A stretch of 14,823 nt of DNA from Paracoccaceae bacterium (GTDB lineage Bacteria > Pseudomonadota > Alphaproteobacteria > Rhodobacterales > Rhodobacteraceae): assembly GCA_007131945.1 (NCBI GenBank), contig SLPP01000027.1, positions 1 through 14,823 of the forward strand, in the 5' to 3' direction. Under the pieces are notes generated by a model. It made no database searches and had not been told where the DNA came from. It worked only from the letters and a program-made list of their open reading frames with translations. The position numbers and the translations under genes were made by a program. Position 1 is the stretch's first letter. Each line of letters begins with the position of its first letter. Of this stretch, positions 1 to 7,244 are shown piece by piece.

Positions 1-961
1 CGCCCGCCGCGCCCGAGGGCGTCGTTTCCAGGCCATGCGCGGCCAGCAGATCGGCGCCGCGCAGGGCCTCGGCCTCGGAAATGGTCACGAAGATATCGGC
101 ATCGCGGGCCAGACCGTTCAGGGCGATCATCGAGGCTGTCTTGCAATCGAGCCGGCCCATGCAGGAGGCCGGGCCGGTCGTGTCGATCACCCTGCCCGCG
201 CGGATGCTCTGCATCAGGGCCGGCGCTGCCTCTGGCTCGACCACGATGATTCGCGGCTCGTCCCCCCAGACGAGGCGTGCATGCGCGGCCACGGCGGCGG
301 CCAGCCCGCCGACACCGGCTTGCAGCAGGACATGGCTCGGCGGCATGTCGATCTGCGCCACGGCCTCGGCGGCGAGTTGCAGATAGCCCTCCATCACGCG
401 CAGCGGCAGTTCGGTATAGCCGGGCCAGGAGCTGTCGGAGAGGAGCGTCCAGCCCCGCTCCCCTGCCGCCCGTGCGGCGGCCTTCATGCCGGCCTCGTAA
501 TCGGCGCCTTCGCGCACCACCTCGGCCCCCCTGGCCTCGAGACGATCGGCGAAGGCTGCGGGCACGGTCTCGGCCAGGAAGATCACCGCGCGCGCGCCGA
601 AGAGCCGCGCCCCCGCGGCGACGGACAGCCCGTGATTCCCCGCACTGGCGGTCACGTAGACGCGGTCGCGCAGAGCCTGACGCAGATCCGGTGCCCCCGT
701 TGCAGCGGCCTCGCGTGCGATGGCATGGGCCGCGCCGAGCGCCTTGAAGCTGCCCAGCCCCATGCGCGCGCGCTCGTCCTTCAGCCAGAGCCGCGCCAGC
801 CCGAGCCTTGCCGCCAGCCGCGGCAGGTCGCGCAACGGCGTCGGCGCATGCGCGGGGCATTGCCGCAGAAGGGCGCCGACATCACCGGCAGCGGCCAGCG
901 GCAGATGCTCCGCCCTGTCCAGCCCGCGGCCACGCCAGGGGTTCAGCAAGCGATCGGCCAT
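1..961 (-). CDS. PLP fold-type II ammonia-lyase, diaminopropionate ammonia-lyase-like (C-terminus off window)
   Basis: The first 320 residues are present; the gene runs off the left edge. Start is the ATG at 961-959, preceded by a strong AAAGGAG. Landmarks are the PLP lysine in SFKALG (K73), the phosphate/substrate loop ASAGNHG (105-111), SDSSWPGYTELP followed by VMEGY (about 174-191), the glycine loop QAGVGGL (214-220) and TPSGAAG at the visible end. The WPGYTE..P..VMEGY signature matches diaminopropionate ammonia-lyase (DpaL/YgeX), which converts 2,3-diaminopropionate to pyruvate and ammonia, better than biosynthetic threonine dehydratase. However, the loop reads SAGNHG where E. coli YgeX has TDGNHG, so the aspartate used on the D-isomer is an alanine (A107). 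Substrate is therefore uncertain. It is the third gene of a leftward set, 157 bp after the FAD oxidoreductase. Family is secure; exact reaction is inference. Confidence 0.8.
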   Translation of the reverse strand, partial: MADRLLNPWRGRGLDRAEHLPLAAAGDVGALLRQCPAHAPTPLRDLPRLAARLGLARLWLKDERARMGLGSFKALGAAHAIAREAAATGAPDLRQALRDRVYVTASAGNHGLSVAAGARLFGARAVIFLAETVPAAFADRLEARGAEVVREGADYEAGMKAAARAAGERGWTLLSDSSWPGYTELPLRVMEGYLQLAAEAVAQIDMPPSHVLLQAGVGGLAAAVAAHARLVWGDEPRIIVVEPEAAPALMQSIRAGRVIDTTGPASCMGRLDCKTASMIALNGLARDADIFVTISEAEALRGADLLAAHGLETTPSGAAG

Positions 962-1118
962 GTCCACTCCTTTCAGTCGCCTGGCGCCTCGTGCCGTTCC
1001 GACAGTCGCGGCGGAGATCGGCTGCCGCCCCGGGCCGGTCTTCGGTTGCGTCGCCGCGGTGGCTTGAACAAGGCGGCATCCGGTTCCCGATCGTCCCGAT
1101 CCTGGCCGAACCGGGCGC

Positions 1119-2411
1119 TCAGATTCCGAACCGGTCGCGCAGGCGATACCAGTTCAGAAGGGCGCTGACAGCGGGGCGTCGCAGGAAATGGAAGGGAATG
1201 GGGCGCAGATCGGTTACCGGGAAATCCAGTTCCGCCTCCGGGGTTCCGCGTGCCCAGTCCGCGAGGACCCGGCCCATCGCCGTCGCCATCGCCACGCCGC
1301 GGCCATTGTAGCCGAGCGCCGCCACGGCGTTCGGGCCGACGCGGTCGAGATGCGGGTAATGGTCGGCGGTCATGGCGACGAAGCCGCCCCAGGCATGCGC
1401 CCAGTCCGCCTGCGCCAGTTGCGGATACATCTCGATCGAGGCCCTGCGCAACTTGTCCATCTGCTGCCGCGTGCCCCGCTCGCTGTAGTCGCCGCGCCCG
1501 CCCATGACGAAGCGGCCCTCGGGATCGAGGCGGAAATACAGCAGGAGCCGCCGGCTGTCCGAGGCCGAATGCCCCCCGGGTAGGATCGAACGGCGGATAT
1601 TGTCCGAAAGCGGCGCCGTCGCGACCTGGATCGATCGGATCGGAACGACCGTGCGGGCCAGACCCGGCGCGAGCCCGTCGGTATAGCCGTTCGTGCACAG
1701 AAGCACGCGCCGGGCGGTCACGCCGCCTTGCGCGGTGGTCAGCCGCCACCCAGTCCCCTGGCGCTCCATCCCGGTCACGCGGCTCTGGCCATGAAGGCGC
1801 GCGCCCGCGCCCTGCGCGGCCCAGGCCAGGCCCAGGGCATAGTTCAGCGGGTGCAGGTTGCCGCCGCGCTCGTCCATCATGCCGCCCAGGTAGACATCGG
1901 TTCCGAGCAGATCCGCCGTCTCGGTTCTTGAGAGCACGCGCAGCGGCGCGCCGCGGCGCGTCCATTGCCCGACGCGCGCCTCGACGACCTTGCGCGCCTC
2001 CTCGTTGTGTATCGGCTGGATCCATCCCACCTGCTGGCCCGCGCAGTCGATCCGGTGGCGGCGGATGAGCGAGAAGACAAGGTTGGCGGCTTCACCCGAA
2101 AGGCGAACCATGCGCGACCCCATGTCCGAGCCGAAACGCGCCTCGATCGCGTCGGGATCCTCCTTCAGCCCGGGATTGACCTGCCCGCCGTTGCGCCCCG
2201 AGGCACCCCAGCCCGGCGTCTCGGCCTCGAGGAGCGTGACCGCCATGCCCGCCTCGGCCAGGTGCAATGCGGCGGAGAGGCCGGTGAACCCGCCGCCGAC
2301 GATGGCGACCTCGGTCTCGGCCTGCCCGCGCAGGGGCGGGCAATCGGGCGAGGGATTGGCCGTGGCCGACCACAGGGAATTGGCGATCACCGGCGCTTCG
2401 TTTGCAATCAT
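1119..2411 (-). CDS. FAD-dependent amine oxidoreductase, DAO family (PuuB/OrdL-like)
   Basis: 430 residues, the usual length for gamma-glutamylputrescine oxidase-like DAO flavoproteins. The N-terminus has NSLWSATANP, typical of the PuuB subgroup. It is followed by the dinucleotide-binding fold EVAIVGGGFTGLSAALHLAE with glycines G39, G41 and G44, then GASGRNGGQVNPG (69-81), the conserved segment after the second strand of the FAD domain. Near the C-terminus LGYNGRGVAMATAMGR is the second FAD-contact motif. No signal peptide, so cytoplasmic. Such enzymes oxidise an amine on a substituted amine or amino acid to an imine/aldehyde, releasing ammonia and hydrogen peroxide. The ATG start follows GAGGGGAG and lies 25 bp after the regulator stop, so the two are probably co-transcribed. 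No glutamate-polyamine ligase is visible nearby, so I do not assign gamma-glutamylputrescine as the substrate. Confidence 0.88.
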   Translation of the reverse strand: MIANEAPVIANSLWSATANPSPDCPPLRGQAETEVAIVGGGFTGLSAALHLAEAGMAVTLLEAETPGWGASGRNGGQVNPGLKEDPDAIEARFGSDMGSRMVRLSGEAANLVFSLIRRHRIDCAGQQVGWIQPIHNEEARKVVEARVGQWTRRGAPLRVLSRTETADLLGTDVYLGGMMDERGGNLHPLNYALGLAWAAQGAGARLHGQSRVTGMERQGTGWRLTTAQGGVTARRVLLCTNGYTDGLAPGLARTVVPIRSIQVATAPLSDNIRRSILPGGHSASDSRRLLLYFRLDPEGRFVMGGRGDYSERGTRQQMDKLRRASIEMYPQLAQADWAHAWGGFVAMTADHYPHLDRVGPNAVAALGYNGRGVAMATAMGRVLADWARGTPEAELDFPVTDLRPIPFHFLRRPAVSALLNWYRLRDRFGI

Positions 2412-2436
2412 GGCTCCCCTCGCTGCGCTTGTCGGT

Positions 2437-3054
2437 TCAGTAGACCGCCGGGCTCACCACCCAGATCACCACCGTCTCCTCGGGACCGATGCACCAGAAA
2501 CGGATGAGGCGCGTGGCCTCAAAGGCGAAGGAGTCGCCGGCCTGCAGGACATGTTCGGTCCCGTCGACCTCCAGCCCCAGCACACCCGACAGGACGGTGC
2601 CGCATTTCGCGCCGCTCGGATGGTTGTAGGGGGTCGGCCCGGTGGAGCCGCCGGGGCGGATGACCAGGCGCATCATCTGGATGCCGGTGCATTCATCCGG
2701 GGTCAGCAACTCCTTGACCATTCCCTTGGCGCCGAGATCGAGGACCCGGCGCTGGTGGCGTCGGACCACCAGCGGATTGCGCGCATCCTCATCCGGCCCG
2801 GCGCCGTCGAAGAGCCAGCCCACCGGCATCTCCAGCGCATTGCAGATCGCGCTGAGCGAACGCACCGAGGGCATGGCCAGCCCGCGCTCGATCTGGCTCA
2901 GAAGCCCGATGGAGATATCCGCCCGCCCGGCCACCTCCTGAAGCGAGAGCGCGCGAACCTTCCGCCGCCGGCGAAGCCGGGCGCCCAAACTGTCATCGAC
3001 CGGCTCCGGGGCATCGGAGCCGGTTGCGGCCAGGGTCTTCTTCGGTTCACTCAT
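2437..3054 (-). CDS. XRE-family transcriptional regulator with C-terminal cupin domain (PuuR-like)
   Basis: 205 residues from the ATG at 3054; an in-frame TTG at 3069 would add five residues, and neither start has a clear Shine-Dalgarno sequence. Residues about 23-83 form a lambda-repressor-type HTH (LSLQEVAGRADISIGLLSQIERG, then PSVRSLSAICNALEMPVGWLF). Residues about 120-203 form a small cupin barrel with PYNHPSGAKCGTVLSGVLGLEVDG and LQAGDSFAFE. This architecture belongs to the PuuR/SutR group, where the cupin binds the pathway metabolite and releases the protein from DNA. It lies first in the leftward set and diverges from the ABC transporter genes across a short intergenic region containing an inverted repeat. 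It probably controls both directions, including itself; that is inference from position. Confidence 0.9.
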   Translation of the reverse strand: MSEPKKTLAATGSDAPEPVDDSLGARLRRRRKVRALSLQEVAGRADISIGLLSQIERGLAMPSVRSLSAICNALEMPVGWLFDGAGPDEDARNPLVVRRHQRRVLDLGAKGMVKELLTPDECTGIQMMRLVIRPGGSTGPTPYNHPSGAKCGTVLSGVLGLEVDGTEHVLQAGDSFAFEATRLIRFWCIGPEETVVIWVVSPAVY

Positions 3055-3058
3055 GCTG

Positions 3059-3113
3059 TTGACAGCCAAACTGGACTTTGTTCATGTTGAAATACGGAAC
3101 AGGAAATTTCAAC
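3059..3113. promoter_or_regulatory. Divergent control region: -35 box and 8-12-8 inverted-repeat operator candidate
   Basis: A perfect TTGACA (3059-3064, plus strand) is followed after 17-18 bases by weak -10 candidates (TCATGT/CATGTT) leading into the binding-protein gene. Overlapping that -10 zone is an inverted repeat: GTTGAAAT at 3086-3093 and ATTTCAAC at 3106-3113, exactly complementary with a 12-base spacer. On the minus strand TTGAAA (3112-3107) could act as the -35 of the regulator promoter, with a weak CAACAT 17 bases on. A protein bound to the repeat would cover both promoters. The repeat is directly seen; promoter and operator roles are inferred. Confidence 0.5.
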
Positions 3114-3138
3114 CCGGTTTCACCAACAGGAGGACCTC

Positions 3139-4170
3139 ATGAAAAGACTCACGGCCCTGTCAAGCTCCGTGGCGGTGCTCGCGCTTTCGGCGACGATCGC
3201 GTCGGCGCAGGACACGATCACCTTCACCTCGTTCGGTGGCGCCTTCCAGGACGCGCAGCGCGAAGCGCTGCTCAATCCGACGGCCGAGGCGATGGGGATC
3301 ACGATCCTCGAGGACACGCTCACCGGCATCGCCGAGGTCCGCGCGCAGGTTCTCGCCGGCGCCGTGACCTGGGACATCGTCGACCTCGGGCTGGCGGACT
3401 GTGCGGCAGCCGAAAGCGAGGGCATCCTCGAGCCGCTCGACTACTCGATCATCTCGACCGAGGGATTCGATCCGGCGTCCTATTCCGATACCTGGGCGGG
3501 GATCATCTATTTTTCGACCGTGCTTGGCTACGATACCGGGCATTTTGGCGACAACCCGCCGCGCACCTGGGCCGATTTCTGGGATGTCGAGAACTTCCCC
3601 GGTGCCCGGTCGCTGCGCAACAACCCCGTCGGCACGCTCGAGATCGCGCTTCTCGCCGACGGCGTTCCGATCGACGAGATCTATCCGCTGGATCTGGACC
3701 GCGCCTTCGCCAAGATGGAGGAGATCCGCGACCATATCGACGTCTGGTGGACCTCAGGCGCGCAATCCGCGCAGCTCATCGCCGATGGCGAGGTGGACAT
3801 GATCTCGATCTGGAATGGCCGCCTCGATGCCGTGATCGACGACGGGGTCGCGGCCAACTACACCTACAACCAGGGCATCGCCTCGCTCGACTGCCTGGCC
3901 ATTCCGCGCGGCGCTCCGAACAAGGAGGTGGCGATGCAGGCGCTGGCGATGATGCTTGCCCCCGAGCAGCAGGCCAACATGCCGCAATACATCAACTACG
4001 GCCCGACGACCTCGCTCGCCTTCGACCAGGGGATCATCACCGACGAGCAGATGCGCATCAGCCCTTCGGCGCCCGAGAACCTCGCGCTTCAGGTCATCAC
4101 CGATGCCGACTACTGGGCCGAGAACCGCGCCGCGGTGCAGGAACTCTGGGACGCCTTCATGACGCGCTGA
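3139..4170 (+). CDS. Polyamine-type ABC transporter periplasmic substrate-binding protein (PotD-like)
   Basis: 343 residues. The N-terminus is a classic Sec signal peptide: MKRL, a hydrophobic core, and the cleavage site ASA|QD after A23. The mature protein begins DTITFTSFGGAFQDAQ, a motif of the PotD/extracellular solute-binding family that includes spermidine/putrescine-type binders. Further conserved stretches are PPRTWADFWDVENFPG and WWTSGAQSAQLIADGEVDM. It binds the substrate in the periplasm and delivers it to the permease encoded downstream. AGGAGG sits eight bases before the ATG. It is the first gene of the rightward transporter operon and is separated from the ATPase gene by 65 bp containing a perfect stem-loop. 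The ligand cannot be read from sequence; clustering with an amine oxidoreductase and an ammonia-lyase favours a diamine, polyamine or amino-acid derivative. Confidence 0.9.
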   Translation: MKRLTALSSSVAVLALSATIASAQDTITFTSFGGAFQDAQREALLNPTAEAMGITILEDTLTGIAEVRAQVLAGAVTWDIVDLGLADCAAAESEGILEPLDYSIISTEGFDPASYSDTWAGIIYFSTVLGYDTGHFGDNPPRTWADFWDVENFPGARSLRNNPVGTLEIALLADGVPIDEIYPLDLDRAFAKMEEIRDHIDVWWTSGAQSAQLIADGEVDMISIWNGRLDAVIDDGVAANYTYNQGIASLDCLAIPRGAPNKEVAMQALAMMLAPEQQANMPQYINYGPTTSLAFDQGIITDEQMRISPSAPENLALQVITDADYWAENRAAVQELWDAFMTR

Positions 4171-4184
4171 GAGCCGCGCCTCCC

Positions 4185-4212
4185 GGACGGCGGCATCCGC
4201 GTGCCGCCGTCC
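4185..4212 (+). other. Intercistronic stem-loop between binding-protein and ATPase genes
   Basis: GGACGGCGGCA (4185-4195) and TGCCGCCGTCC (4202-4212) form a perfect 11-bp GC-rich stem with a six-base loop, 14 bases after the binding-protein stop and 23 bases before the ATPase start. No T-run follows, so it is not a standard intrinsic terminator. In other ABC operons, structures at this position protect the upstream mRNA from 3' decay or partly terminate transcription, giving more binding protein than membrane parts. That role is inferred here. Confidence 0.7.
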
Positions 4213-4235
4213 CCTTCCGAAATCAAGGAGCGACG

Positions 4236-5318
4236 ATGTCCGCCGTCTCGGCCAAATCCGAACCCATCCGTTTCGAAGGCGTCAGCAAGCGGTTTGGCAC
4301 CTTTACCGCGCTTGACGACGTCAGCCTCGAGATCGGGTCGGGCGAATTCCTGACGCTTCTCGGCCCGTCGGGTTCGGGCAAGACCACGCTCCTTATGGTG
4401 CTTGCCGGCTTCACGCGTGCCACGAGCGGCCGCGTCCTGGTCGGCAACGAGGACATGACCCGCGTGCCGCCGCACAAGCGCGATTTCGGCATGGTCTTCC
4501 AGAACTACGCGCTCTTTCCGCACATGGACGTCTTCGGCAACGTCGCCTATCCGCTGAAGCTGCGCGGCGTGGCGAAGGCGGAGATCGGCACCCGGGTTCG
4601 GCGTGCGCTCGACCTCGTGCAGCTGTCGCATCTCGCGGATCGCGGGGTCGATCAGCTCTCGGGCGGGCAGAAGCAGCGCATCGCGCTCGCCCGCGCCATC
4701 GTCTTCGAACCGCGGGTCCTCCTGATGGACGAACCGCTCTCGGCGCTGGACAAGAACCTGCGCGAACAGATGCAGATCGAGATCCGCAACCTGCACGAGA
4801 CGCTGGGCATCACCACCGTCTATGTCACCCACGACCAGCGCGAGGCGCTGACCATGTCGGACCGCGTCGTCGTCATCGATGCCGGCCGCGTCGTCCAGGT
4901 TGACACGCCGCGCGCGATCTACGAACGGCCCGCGGATTCCTTCGTGGCCGATTTCATCGGGGAATCGACGCTGCTGCCCGTCGAGCGGAACGGGCGCGGT
5001 TTCTCCTTCGCCGGCATGCCCCTGCGACTGGGCGAGGCGGCCGCGAACGGTGACTTCCTCGTCGTGCGTCCCGAGAAGCTGGGCTTTCACGACCCCGGCA
5101 CCGAGGAGGAGGTCAACCTCTTCGACGGAAGCCTGCAGCAAGTTGTCTACCAGGGCGAGACGCTCCTGGCGCAGATCCGGCTGGCAAACGGCCTGCCCGT
5201 CACGCTGCGCCTCTCGACCCGGCGCGAGATGATGGCGCGTCTGCCGGAGATCGGCGCGCCGATCACGCTGGCGCTGCACCGCGACGACACGGTGATCGTG
5301 CCGGAGCACCGGAAATGA
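4236..5318 (+). CDS. Polyamine-type ABC transporter ATP-binding protein (PotA-like)
   Basis: 360 residues, the usual PotA length. In order: Walker A GPSGSGKTT (43-51), Q-loop MVFQN (Q89), ABC signature LSGGQ (141-145), Walker B VLLMDEP (161-167, catalytic E166), D-loop SALD and H-loop VTHD (H199). A C-terminal TOBE-type regulatory region follows (about 240-360, including VVRPEKLGF and a closing hydrophobic strand). All catalytic residues are intact. It powers import through the two permeases encoded next. The ATG at 4236 follows AAGGAG and its first residues lead straight into the family N-terminus IRFEGVSKRFG. The same frame stays open far upstream through the binding-protein gene, but that extension has no family similarity. 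The stop overlaps the next start as ATGA. Confidence 0.95.
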   Translation: MSAVSAKSEPIRFEGVSKRFGTFTALDDVSLEIGSGEFLTLLGPSGSGKTTLLMVLAGFTRATSGRVLVGNEDMTRVPPHKRDFGMVFQNYALFPHMDVFGNVAYPLKLRGVAKAEIGTRVRRALDLVQLSHLADRGVDQLSGGQKQRIALARAIVFEPRVLLMDEPLSALDKNLREQMQIEIRNLHETLGITTVYVTHDQREALTMSDRVVVIDAGRVVQVDTPRAIYERPADSFVADFIGESTLLPVERNGRGFSFAGMPLRLGEAAANGDFLVVRPEKLGFHDPGTEEEVNLFDGSLQQVVYQGETLLAQIRLANGLPVTLRLSTRREMMARLPEIGAPITLALHRDDTVIVPEHRK

Positions 5319-6190
5319 CCCTGGCCCTCGACAATGCCCGCGAACTGCGCGCCGACGAACGGCGAGAGCGGTTCTCGATCCTGGGCCTGTCCTTCCCGGC
5401 GCTGATCCTAGTCACGCTCCTTGTGTTCCTGCCCGTCGGCTGGCTCTTCTGGCTGTCGGTGATCGACGGCGGGGAACTCAGCCTCATCCATTATCGCCGG
5501 CTGGCGGACGCGACGCATTTCCGCATCTTCTACGTCACTTTCGAGATCAGCATCCTGGTGACGGTGCTCGCGCTCCTGCTCGGCTATCCGCTGGCCTACC
5601 TGATGAGCCAGCTTCCGCCCCGCTGGGCCGGGATCTGCCTGATCTTCGTGCTGATCCCCTTCTGGACCTCGCTGCTGGTGCGGACCTATGCCTGGCTGGT
5701 GCTGTTGCAGCGGCGCGGGGTGATCAACCAGACGCTCCAGGACCTGGGCCTGATCGACGCGCCCCTGCGGCTGGTGCACAACTACACCGGCACGGTGATC
5801 GGCATGCTCCATATCATGCTGCCCTTCATGATCCTGCCGCTCTACGCCGCGCTGCGCACGGTCGATCCGAACTACATGCGTGCCGCCTCGAATCTCGGCG
5901 CCGGCCCGGTGCGCGCCTTCTGGACCGTGTTCTTCCCGCTCTCGCTGCCCGGCGTCTTCGCGGGCAGCCTTCTGGTCTTCATCCTCTCCCTGGGTTTCTA
6001 CGTCACTCCCGCCCTTCTCGGCGGGGGCCGGGTGATGATGGTCTCGATGAAGATCCAGCAGAATGCCGGTCTCTATTTCGACTGGGGCGCGGCCTCGGCG
6101 CTGGGCGTGGTGCTGCTGGTCGTCACGCTTTTCATCTTCTGGGTGCTCAGCCGCTTCATGCGGGTCGAGCGCGTCTTCGGCGGAGGCTGA
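5315..6190 (+). CDS. Polyamine-type ABC transporter permease 1 (PotB-like)
   Basis: 291 residues with a polar N-terminal tail of about 20 residues and six predicted membrane helices (about 27-50, 76-98, 106-130, 157-180, 212-235 and 259-281). Before helix 5 is the EAA-type cytoplasmic loop MRAASNLGAGPVRAFWTVFFPLSLPG (about 189-213), which contacts the ATPase in binding-protein-dependent importers. With the next permease it forms the heterodimeric inner-membrane channel. The start overlaps the ATPase stop by four bases (ATGA), indicating translational coupling. Order and length agree with PotB rather than PotC. Confidence 0.93.
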   Translation: MTLALDNARELRADERRERFSILGLSFPALILVTLLVFLPVGWLFWLSVIDGGELSLIHYRRLADATHFRIFYVTFEISILVTVLALLLGYPLAYLMSQLPPRWAGICLIFVLIPFWTSLLVRTYAWLVLLQRRGVINQTLQDLGLIDAPLRLVHNYTGTVIGMLHIMLPFMILPLYAALRTVDPNYMRAASNLGAGPVRAFWTVFFPLSLPGVFAGSLLVFILSLGFYVTPALLGGGRVMMVSMKIQQNAGLYFDWGAASALGVVLLVVTLFIFWVLSRFMRVERVFGGG

Positions 6191-6192
6191 TC

Positions 6193-6999
6193 ATGCTGCT
6201 GCGGCCCGCATCCGAGACGCAGATCACCCATCTCGGCCGCCTCTGGCTCTATGTCGTGGCCGGGCTGGTGATGATGTTCCTCATCCTGCCGGTCTTCGTC
6301 GTGATCCCGATGTCGTTCTCCGACAGCCGGTTCCTGCGCTTCCCGCCCGAGGGGTTCTCGCTTCGCTGGTACGCGAGCTATCTCGGCTCGCCCGAATGGA
6401 TGCGCGCGACCTGGGTGTCCTTCCAGGTGGCGGTGCTGACGACGCTTGTCGCCACGCCGCTGGGGATCGCCGCGGCCTACGGGCTGCACGTCTCGGGTGT
6501 GCGCTTCGCGCGCCTGCTCAGCCTCGCGCTGATCACGCCGCTGATCATCCCGATCATCATCCTCGGTGTCGGCATCTTCTACCTTTACGTGCTGCTCGGG
6601 ATCGTCAACACGATACCCGGCCTGGTGCTGGCGCATTCGATCCTCGCGCTGCCCTTCGTTTTGGTCACGGTGTCGTCGGGGCTTCAGCAATACGACATGA
6701 ACCAGGAACTTGCCGCGCGCAGCATGGGCGCGAGCCGCCTGACGGCCTTCCGCACCGTGACACTGCCGCAGATCCGCGGATCAATCGTCGCCGGCGCGCT
6801 TTTCGCCTTCATCACGTCGCTCGACGAGGTGATCATCGCCCTGTTCATCTCAGGCGGACAGAACACGACGTTGACGCGGCGCATGTTCACCGGCCTGCGC
6901 GACGAGATCGATCCGACCATCGCGGCGATCTCCTCGCTGCTGATCATCCTGTCGGTTGTGCTCCTGATGATCCTGGTCCTGACCAACCGGAAGAAGTAA
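6193..6999 (+). CDS. Polyamine-type ABC transporter permease 2 (PotC-like)
   Basis: 268 residues with six predicted helices (about 17-40, 75-98, 108-133, 140-162, 197-217 and 243-263). The EAA loop reads ELAARSMGASRLTAFRTVTLPQIRG (about 172-196). The motif TSLDEVIIALFISGG following it is characteristic of PotC-type permeases. It begins two bases after the stop of the first permease, so the two are co-translated, and ends with a positively charged tail (TNRKK). It is the last gene of the rightward operon; no fifth gene follows before the convergent EVE gene. Confidence 0.93.
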   Translation: MLLRPASETQITHLGRLWLYVVAGLVMMFLILPVFVVIPMSFSDSRFLRFPPEGFSLRWYASYLGSPEWMRATWVSFQVAVLTTLVATPLGIAAAYGLHVSGVRFARLLSLALITPLIIPIIILGVGIFYLYVLLGIVNTIPGLVLAHSILALPFVLVTVSSGLQQYDMNQELAARSMGASRLTAFRTVTLPQIRGSIVAGALFAFITSLDEVIIALFISGGQNTTLTRRMFTGLRDEIDPTIAAISSLLIILSVVLLMILVLTNRKK

Positions 7000-7244
7000 C
7001 CGCCGCGGCGACGGCACGCGCCGGGACGGCGCGCCGGCTGACGAAAGCTCGAGGCGGCGCGCGCAGCGATCTGGCCCTGGTCGGGAAACCTGGGGTCCAT
7101 TCGCTTGATCCGGCCGGGTTTCTGCCTGCCGAAAAGCGCATGGCGGTTGGCGCTCCTTTCGCCCGTCGAGGTTGTCGTCGAGGCTTGCCGGGCGGTCCCG
7201 GGATGCCGGGCGACATGTTTCGACGGGCGAAACGCTCGCCGGCA
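7000..7244. other. Convergent intergenic region without genes
   Basis: 245 bases between the 3' ends of the transporter operon and the EVE-domain gene. I found no open frame with a credible start or family similarity. It holds a short stem directly after the permease stop (CGCGCC 7017-7022 with GGCGCG 7028-7033, five-base loop) and a much larger stem-loop at 7157-7232 described separately. Neither is followed by a T-run on either strand. Confidence 0.7.
7157..7232. other. Large stem-loop in the convergent gap (possible bidirectional terminator or structured RNA)
   Basis: TTTCGCCCGTCGA (7157-7169) and TCGACGGGCGAAA (7220-7232) are exactly complementary over 13 bp. Inside them three G-T wobble pairs can form, then TGTCG (7173-7177) pairs with CGACA (7211-7215) with one bulged base, leaving a 33-base GC-rich loop. 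An alternative local hairpin is possible at 7217-7233 (GTTTCG and CGAAAC). The stem ends 12 bases before the EVE gene stop, fitting a shared terminator for the two converging operons. No U-tract is seen, so the role is inferred. Confidence 0.5.

Noticed and set aside
35-1168. 377-codon plus-strand frame at the left edge
   Set aside because: It is antisense to the PLP lyase, whose minus-strand frame shows a PLP lysine and glycine loops; the plus translation has no recognisable domain.
3078-4235. Upstream part of a 746-codon plus-strand frame that continues into the ABC ATPase
   Set aside because: It runs out of frame over the signal-peptide-bearing binding-protein gene, is arginine-rich without family similarity, and the ATPase has its own AAGGAG and ATG at 4236.
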